Source: Bin18 sp965200355
GTDB lineage: Bacteria; Desulfobacterota; Binatia; Bin18
Direction of reading: 5' to 3'
NCBI GenBank assembly: GCA_965200355.1
Contig: OZ241351.1
Span: forward strand, 3,765,930-3,829,929
Length of the DNA stretch: 64,000 nucleotides
A model generated the notes under the pieces. It was not told where the DNA came from. It did not search any database and was given only the letters and a program-made list of their open reading frames with translations. Position 1 is the first letter of the stretch; each line of letters begins with the position of its first letter. Below are positions 59,338 through 64,000 of this stretch, one piece after another. The position numbers and the translations under genes are program-made.

Positions 59338-60738
59338 CTATGCTGCTGGCCGGGCCTTCCAGAAATAATTTTTGATCCCATAGCCTTCATGATATTTCCG
59401 AAATGTCAACTCAAGCGGCATACCGATTTCCACCCGCTCGGCCTCGCAATCCGTGAGCTGGACAAAGACGCGACCGCCCCCCTCCAGGTCAACCACCGCG
59501 TGCGTGGTGGGCGGGTCTGGCGTCTCGGTCAGATAGTCGTTCGTAAAGGTAAAAAGCGTTCCCCGCCGTGACAGCTTCACCTCTTCCAGCCCGTCACGAT
59601 AACCACATTCCGTACAGATACGATGAATAGGAAACTGAACGACGCCACAGGCCGGGCATTTGCCGCCGTACAGGGGCAGAATCTGCTTCTGGTCACGCAA
59701 TAACACCACCGGGGTGGATTCGTCTTCCGTCGTGTAATCCTTCCGAATCAGCTTCCGAAAACGGGCGTATTTACCGTAGGATTGCAGGGTCCGCTTCACC
59801 TCGATCTGCGAGTACACGCTCCGGGCCACCTGAAAATCCGCAATCTCGTCCGTGACTCGAAACAGGGCGGCATCACCCCCATCCCCATAGCCGGCAACAA
59901 GGATCAGGTTGCCCGGCTGGGCCCGTTCAAGCACCGCCGCCAGCAGGACCAATGGCTGGGCGGTCCCGGCGTCCCCAACCGTATTCCAGAACGTTTCCTG
60001 CACCTGGCTCTTCATATCAAACCCCAGGCCGCGCAGAGCGCTCCGCAGGGCCTTTTGGGTGGGGGCGGCAATGGCCGCGTTGGTAATATCTTTGGCTTCG
60101 AGATTGCATTTTTGCAGCAGGCCCCGGACGGTTTCTGCAATAAAGCGGTTATAGCCGAACTTGTTCTCAAACCCGCCCGGAAACGACTTGAGATAGCCCT
60201 GCTCTTCGGTCCGCCAAGTCCCGAGAAATTCCTGGCTGAGCGTATGGGTGCCAACCAACTCGGCGATCACGTTTTCCGAACCTATGACCAGGGCCCCACC
60301 GGCGTCGCCGTAGTTCTGTTCCTGTAGCGTATCCGGCTCCCCCATGCGCGCGTCGCCAGCACACACCAGGAAGAGTTCCCCCGCTTTGGCCAAATCCAGG
60401 GCGGTTAAGAGCGCGGAGGTGCCGGCGCGCAATGAATCCGTAAAATCCAGGGTCCGCAGATCTTTGGCCGTGTCCAGGACAGTGGCAACCGTCGCCGCGG
60501 CCTGCTTCTCTCGATAGGGCGAGGTTGTTGAGGCGAAGAATATCCCGGCGACCGCCTTCGGGTTGCGCTCACCCAGGGCGTCGATACTCGCATTCATGGC
60601 CAGGGTCAGGCTGTCCTCATCAAAACTGGCCAGGGCGCGCTCCCCGCCTAAGGACGGGCCGTCCCACTCTTTGGCGATCACATCGCGCGGAAGCCGATAC
60701 GAAGGAATATACGACCCATACGAAACAATGCCGACCAT
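59338..60738 (-). CDS. HMG-CoA-synthase-like protein fused to a DUF35 zinc-ribbon/OB domain
   Basis: The 466-aa protein starts at ATG 60738. Residues 1-330 resemble 3-hydroxy-3-methylglutaryl-CoA synthase or related thiolase folds (GIVSYGSYIPSYRLPRD, GNLILVAGYGDGGDAALF). Residues about 340-466 form a DUF35 unit with CPACGVVQFPIHRICTECG and an OB-fold. In archaeal homologues the reactive Cys lies in a C-K-A-G-T context; here the matching place reads SLRAGTSAL, so a Leu seems to replace it. The protein may bind or channel CoA esters, or have another chemistry. It is in one run with the thiolase and the SDR. Confidence 0.8.
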   Translation of the reverse strand: MVGIVSYGSYIPSYRLPRDVIAKEWDGPSLGGERALASFDEDSLTLAMNASIDALGERNPKAVAGIFFASTTSPYREKQAAATVATVLDTAKDLRTLDFTDSLRAGTSALLTALDLAKAGELFLVCAGDARMGEPDTLQEQNYGDAGGALVIGSENVIAELVGTHTLSQEFLGTWRTEEQGYLKSFPGGFENKFGYNRFIAETVRGLLQKCNLEAKDITNAAIAAPTQKALRSALRGLGFDMKSQVQETFWNTVGDAGTAQPLVLLAAVLERAQPGNLILVAGYGDGGDAALFRVTDEIADFQVARSVYSQIEVKRTLQSYGKYARFRKLIRKDYTTEDESTPVVLLRDQKQILPLYGGKCPACGVVQFPIHRICTECGYRDGLEEVKLSRRGTLFTFTNDYLTETPDPPTTHAVVDLEGGGRVFVQLTDCEAERVEIGMPLELTFRKYHEGYGIKNYFWKARPAA

Positions 60739-60770
60739 ATACAGCGCTCCAGTTTCTCGTGTCCCGTGGC

Positions 60771-61565
60771 TTAGTTGAGCCGACTCTCGGGGATGCCCGC
60801 GCGTGTCATGCAGCCGTCTACCTGAAGGTTGACGCCATTCACATATCCCCCAGCTTTTGAAGCCAGGAATACGCACGGCCAAGCCACTTCGAGGCCCGTC
60901 CCAAAACGATTCAGGGCGGTTGAGCCGGTGGCTTTATCTTGCAATTCCTTGGTTGGCCACAGGACTTCCTTGACCCCGGGGGTTTCAATCGGACCGGGCG
61001 AGATGCAGTTCACCCGAATCCCATAGTCGGCCCATTCGATAGCCAGGGAGCGGGTCAAATTGATAATCCCCGCCTTTGCCGCCCCATAGTGCGACATCGT
61101 GGCCGAGCCAAAGACCCCGGCGTCAGACGAGATATTGATGATACTGCCGCCGGTCTGCTTTTCCATCATGACCAGGGCCGCGGCCTTGGAAAAGAGAAAG
61201 GTGCCGTTCAGATTGATCGCCACGATGGCGCTGAACCCATTGGCCGAAATCTCGTGGGCGTTCGCCACAAAGCTCGCCCCGGCGTTATTGATGAGAATAT
61301 CGACCCGCCCCCAGTTCTGGACAGTTTTCTGAATAACCGCCTCAACCTGCTCGTTTTTGCGCACATCACACACCACCGTGTCCACTTCGCCACCGTCCTG
61401 CCTGATTCCTTCCGCAACCGGGCCTAAGTGGTCCATCGTCCGGCTGGTAATCATCACCGGCGCGCCCCGGCGGCAGAACTCCGCCGCGATTTCCGCCCCG
61501 ATTCCAGTCCCACCACCCGTGATAACGGTGACTTTCCCCGCAATATCAAACGCCGCATCGGTCAT
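60771..61565 (-). CDS. SDR family oxidoreductase
   Basis: The 264-aa protein starts at ATG 61565. It has the NAD(P) motif TGGGTGIG, NNAGASFVANAHE, the catalytic NISSDAGVFGSATMSHYGAAKAG (in part; Ser, Tyr, Lys) and SPGPIETPG. Best matches by pattern are peroxisomal 2,4-dienoyl-CoA reductase-like or 3-hydroxyacyl-CoA dehydrogenase SDRs. Its position before the HMG-CoA-synthase-like, thiolase and ACAD genes fits a beta-oxidation-like reductase. Cofactor and substrate are unproven. Confidence 0.85.
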   Translation of the reverse strand: MTDAAFDIAGKVTVITGGGTGIGAEIAAEFCRRGAPVMITSRTMDHLGPVAEGIRQDGGEVDTVVCDVRKNEQVEAVIQKTVQNWGRVDILINNAGASFVANAHEISANGFSAIVAINLNGTFLFSKAAALVMMEKQTGGSIINISSDAGVFGSATMSHYGAAKAGIINLTRSLAIEWADYGIRVNCISPGPIETPGVKEVLWPTKELQDKATGSTALNRFGTGLEVAWPCVFLASKAGGYVNGVNLQVDGCMTRAGIPESRLN

Positions 61566-61587
61566 GTCTCGTTTACTCCCCAGTGTA

Positions 61588-62646
61588 TCAGCCAAAAACG
61601 CGCAGCCAGCTCTGGCCGCCGTCCGTCGTGCGCAGGATGGCTCCATACCCGCCCACAATCCAGCCGTGGTCGGCGTCGTAGAAATCAACCGCCCGCAGCC
61701 AGGTCGCAAGAGGCATCCCCACGCTGGTCGGTTGCCACTCTCCGTTCTGAAGGCGCAGCACCCGACCGGCTCCGCCCACGATCCAGCCGCCGTTGTCAGT
61801 CCCGACTAAATGTGGCGCGTATAGGGGCTCCGTATCGAACAGAGCGCCATCAGCCTGGCCGATAAAGGTCCAGTGCTGACCCGCATTGGAGGTGGTCGCA
61901 ACTTTCCCCTCAAGGCCAACCACCACGCCATTGTTCGCGTCGGAAAAGGAGAGTCCAAAGAAGGTGGGAAGATGTAAGGCATCGGTAAAGCCGGCCTGCC
62001 CGAGCAGGCTGTTCTGCTGCTCCAGCCAGTGCTGCCCGCCGTCTGTGGTGTGGTAAATTTTGCCAAACTCGCCCACGATCCAGCCCCTCTTTTCGTCCAG
62101 AAACTGCACATCGTAGAAAATAGGGTCCACCAGCGCCAGGGTGGCGTCTGCCCCGACTCCTTCGAGCGAAGGCTGGATATAGCCCGACTCCCAGGACTCA
62201 CCCCCATTGGTCGTTTTCAGATACGTTGCTCGGTCGGCCGCGGCCCAGCCGTGGCGGGTATCGACAAAAGAAATTCCGAATATCGGATCAGTCAGTTGGC
62301 TGTCCTGCGGCTGCCAGGTCTCGCCCCCATCTGTGGAGTGCAGTATCACACCGTCCTGCCCGCTGATCCAGCCGTGCCGCTCATCAGGAAACGCAATGCT
62401 GTACAGGGCCGCATTGGTTCCACTGTCCTTGGCCTGCCAGCTTTGGCCACCATCGGCGGTGAGGAGGATTTTGCCGGCATAGCCGACCACGATGGCCTTC
62501 TCAGCCGAGAGCGTCTCCACATCAAAGAATTTATCTGTCAGGGCAATCAGATTGGTACTCAGCGGGGCTTCCTCAATCGCGCCACGGCACGCTGAGAAGA
62601 GAACAAGGGCGCACACAAGGGTGCGCAGCAGAGGAATACGTCGCAT
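61588..62646 (-). CDS. Ycf48-like beta-propeller lipoprotein
   Basis: The 352-aa protein has a lipoprotein signal (LFSAC, Cys20). About seven repeats of a GWIVG-x2-G-x-I-x2-T-x-DGG-x2-W type follow (for example VVGYAGKILLTADGGQSW, GWIVGEFGKIYHTTDGGQHW), predicting a seven-bladed propeller like Ycf48/HCF136. In phototrophs Ycf48 helps photosystem II assembly; no such function is expected here. It likely faces the periplasm. It lies 22 nt upstream of the SDR gene. Confidence 0.85.
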   Translation of the reverse strand: MRRIPLLRTLVCALVLFSACRGAIEEAPLSTNLIALTDKFFDVETLSAEKAIVVGYAGKILLTADGGQSWQAKDSGTNAALYSIAFPDERHGWISGQDGVILHSTDGGETWQPQDSQLTDPIFGISFVDTRHGWAAADRATYLKTTNGGESWESGYIQPSLEGVGADATLALVDPIFYDVQFLDEKRGWIVGEFGKIYHTTDGGQHWLEQQNSLLGQAGFTDALHLPTFFGLSFSDANNGVVVGLEGKVATTSNAGQHWTFIGQADGALFDTEPLYAPHLVGTDNGGWIVGGAGRVLRLQNGEWQPTSVGMPLATWLRAVDFYDADHGWIVGGYGAILRTTDGGQSWLRVFG

Positions 62647-62756
62647 ATCGGCCTACTTCCGCTGGCTGAACTCACTGTCTACCCTCTTCCCCCGCGCTTT
62701 GCAATGTGGCTGCGAGCGGCTGCCCGTTCCACCACCCTTCCGATTGAGTGGTGATT

Positions 62757-62765
62757 TGGTATAAT
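62757..62765 (+). promoter_or_regulatory. Extended -10 promoter of icd
   Basis: TGGTATAAT: perfect TATAAT (62760-62765) with a TGn extension and only a weak -35 (TTCCGA, 16-nt spacing). The leader carries a 9-nt direct repeat GCACACCAA at 62783 and 62796, and AGGAGG just before the start. Confidence 0.7.
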
Positions 62766-62822
62766 CCCGCGCGATTTAATCGGCACACCAAATCAGCACA
62801 CCAAGAGAGGTAAGGAGGGAAT

Positions 62823-64000
62823 ATGACCCCAGCAAAAATCACATGGACCCAGATTGATGAAGCCCCGGCATTGGCAACCTTCGCGCTCCTGCCGATTGTC
62901 CGGGCCTATACCACAGGAGCCGGAATTGAGGTGGAAACCAGCGATATCTCCCTGGCCGGTAGAATCATCGCCAACTTTCCCGACAACCTGACTGAGAAGC
63001 AAAAAATTCCCGATTGTCTGACCCAACTCGGAGAAATGACGCAAACGCCCCAGGCCAATATCGTCAAACTGCCCAATATCAGTGCCACCATCCCGCAACT
63101 CAAAGACGCGCTCAAAGAGTTACAGGCCAAAGGCTATGATATCCCCGACTATCCAGAAGAGCCCAAAAACGACGCGGAACGCGCGCTCCAGGCGCGTTTT
63201 GCCGTGGTCCTCGGCTCGGCTGTCAATCCGGTGCTGCGCGAAGGCAACTCCGACCGCCGGGCGGCCGCTTCGGTCAAAAAATTCTTTCAGCAGAATCCCC
63301 ACAAGATGATGCAGCAATGGCCGGAGAGCGGCTCCAAAGCCCGGGTGGCCCATATGAGCGGCAAGGATTTTTACGAGAGCGAGCAATCAACCACCCTGGA
63401 CACGGCGACCCAGGCACGGATTGAGTTTGTTGCCGCTGACAGCAGCGTGACCGTCCTGAAAGACGGCCTGGGCCTGCTTGCGGGCGAGGTCATTGATGCC
63501 TCCGTCATGAACGTCAAGGCCCTGCGCGCCTTCTATGCCGAGCAGATGGATGCGGCCAAGAACGACGGGGTGCTGCTGTCCCTGCACCTTAAATCGACCA
63601 TGATGAAAGTTTCCGACCCCATCATGTTCGGCCATTGCGTGTCTGTCTATTTCCAGGACGCGCTCGACAAACATGCCGAGGCACTCAAGGACATCGGGGC
63701 GAACGTCAACTACGGCCTGGCCGATGTGCTGGCCAAGCTCGACCGCCTGCCGGCCGAGAAAAAAGCCGAGGTCGAGGCCGACATTGCCGCGGTGTACGAC
63801 AAGCGACCGGCGCTGGCGATGGTCAACGCCCGCCGTGGCATCACCAATTTGCACGTCCCGAATGACATCATCATTGACGCCTCCATGCCCAACGTCGTGC
63901 GGGATGGCGGTCGGATGTGGAATAAGAACGACGCACTCCAGGACACCATCGCCCTGGTGCCGGACCGCTGCTATGCCACCATGTACAAGGAAATTCTCGA
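62823..64000 (+). CDS. icd: Monomeric NADP-dependent isocitrate dehydrogenase (3' end cut by window edge)
   Basis: The frame from ATG 62823 runs 392 codons to the window end without a stop. It shows the monomeric IDH pattern: TWTQIDEAPALATFALLPI, SDISLAGRIIANFP, LREGNSDRRAAASVKKF, LLSLHLKSTMMKVSDPIMFG and NDIIIDASMPNVVRDGG. This type is about 740 aa when complete and replaces the dimeric enzyme in many bacteria. It oxidises isocitrate to 2-oxoglutarate, giving NADPH. It has a clear promoter and Shine-Dalgarno. Confidence 0.95.
   Translation, partial: MTPAKITWTQIDEAPALATFALLPIVRAYTTGAGIEVETSDISLAGRIIANFPDNLTEKQKIPDCLTQLGEMTQTPQANIVKLPNISATIPQLKDALKELQAKGYDIPDYPEEPKNDAERALQARFAVVLGSAVNPVLREGNSDRRAAASVKKFFQQNPHKMMQQWPESGSKARVAHMSGKDFYESEQSTTLDTATQARIEFVAADSSVTVLKDGLGLLAGEVIDASVMNVKALRAFYAEQMDAAKNDGVLLSLHLKSTMMKVSDPIMFGHCVSVYFQDALDKHAEALKDIGANVNYGLADVLAKLDRLPAEKKAEVEADIAAVYDKRPALAMVNARRGITNLHVPNDIIIDASMPNVVRDGGRMWNKNDALQDTIALVPDRCYATMYKEIL

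Overview
This 64 kb window looks like a chromosomal core region of a Gram-negative bacterium with a fairly high GC content. Lipopolysaccharide genes (lpxA, gmhA, lptE), a type II secretion cluster and murJ imply an outer membrane. The gene order resembles what is usual in Deltaproteobacteria/Desulfobacterota-like lineages: rimP-nusA-ylxR-infB-ylxP-rbfA-truB-rpsO-pnp, purB-purS-purQ-purL-purF, rib-nusB-leuS-lptE, and yceD-rpmF-plsX-fabD-fabG-acpP. SCP2-type thiolases with DUF35 partners, an acyl-CoA dehydrogenase and an LLM flavin oxidoreductase recall uncultured groups such as Binatia or Tectomicrobia. The lineage is inferred from gene content only.

Layout. 1-5.2 kb (minus): a partial GspL/PilM-like gene, gspG, gspF, a frameshifted LLM oxidoreductase, a deoxyhypusine-synthase-like gene and gmhA. 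5.2-14.6 kb (plus): an isolated 5S rRNA with tRNA-Gly, yacG, lpxA, the purine genes, pgsA and a nucleotide-sugar epimerase, with a minus-strand tRNA-Cys inside. 14.6-30.8 kb (minus): bolA, an enoyl-CoA hydratase-family gene, polA, tRNA-Gly, dut, the large translation/transcription operon, greA, and a thiolase/DUF35 pair. 31-33.5 kb (plus): comF, purN, mazG. murJ (minus) carries an in-frame amber codon and rpsT (plus) follows.

35.5-43.8 kb: a type I-C CRISPR-Cas locus with six repeats, a leader, cas2, cas1, cas4, cas7, cas8c, cas5d and cas3. The adaptation genes are intact. cas3 and cas7 each carry a one-base frame break, and cas8c has its expected start out of frame. A diverged single CRISPR repeat lies between cas1 and cas2. 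It keeps the 11-nt handle exactly and has compensatory stem changes, so it may let Cas5d cut the cas mRNA. This is the most interesting candidate in the window.

43.9-56.5 kb (minus): lptE, leuS, nusB, ribH, ribBA, ribD, nrdR, glyA, then the fatty acid/phospholipid operon acpP-fabG-fabD-plsX-rpmF-yceD. 56.7-61.6 kb: a small membrane protein, then a CoA-ester module (acyl-CoA dehydrogenase, SCP2-type thiolase, an HMG-CoA-synthase-like/DUF35 fusion lacking the usual cysteine, and an SDR). The window ends with a Ycf48-like lipoprotein (minus) and a monomeric isocitrate dehydrogenase (plus) cut by the edge.

The broken reading frames (LLM gene, murJ, cas7, cas8c start, cas3) may be real mutations or assembly errors. 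The sequence alone cannot decide.
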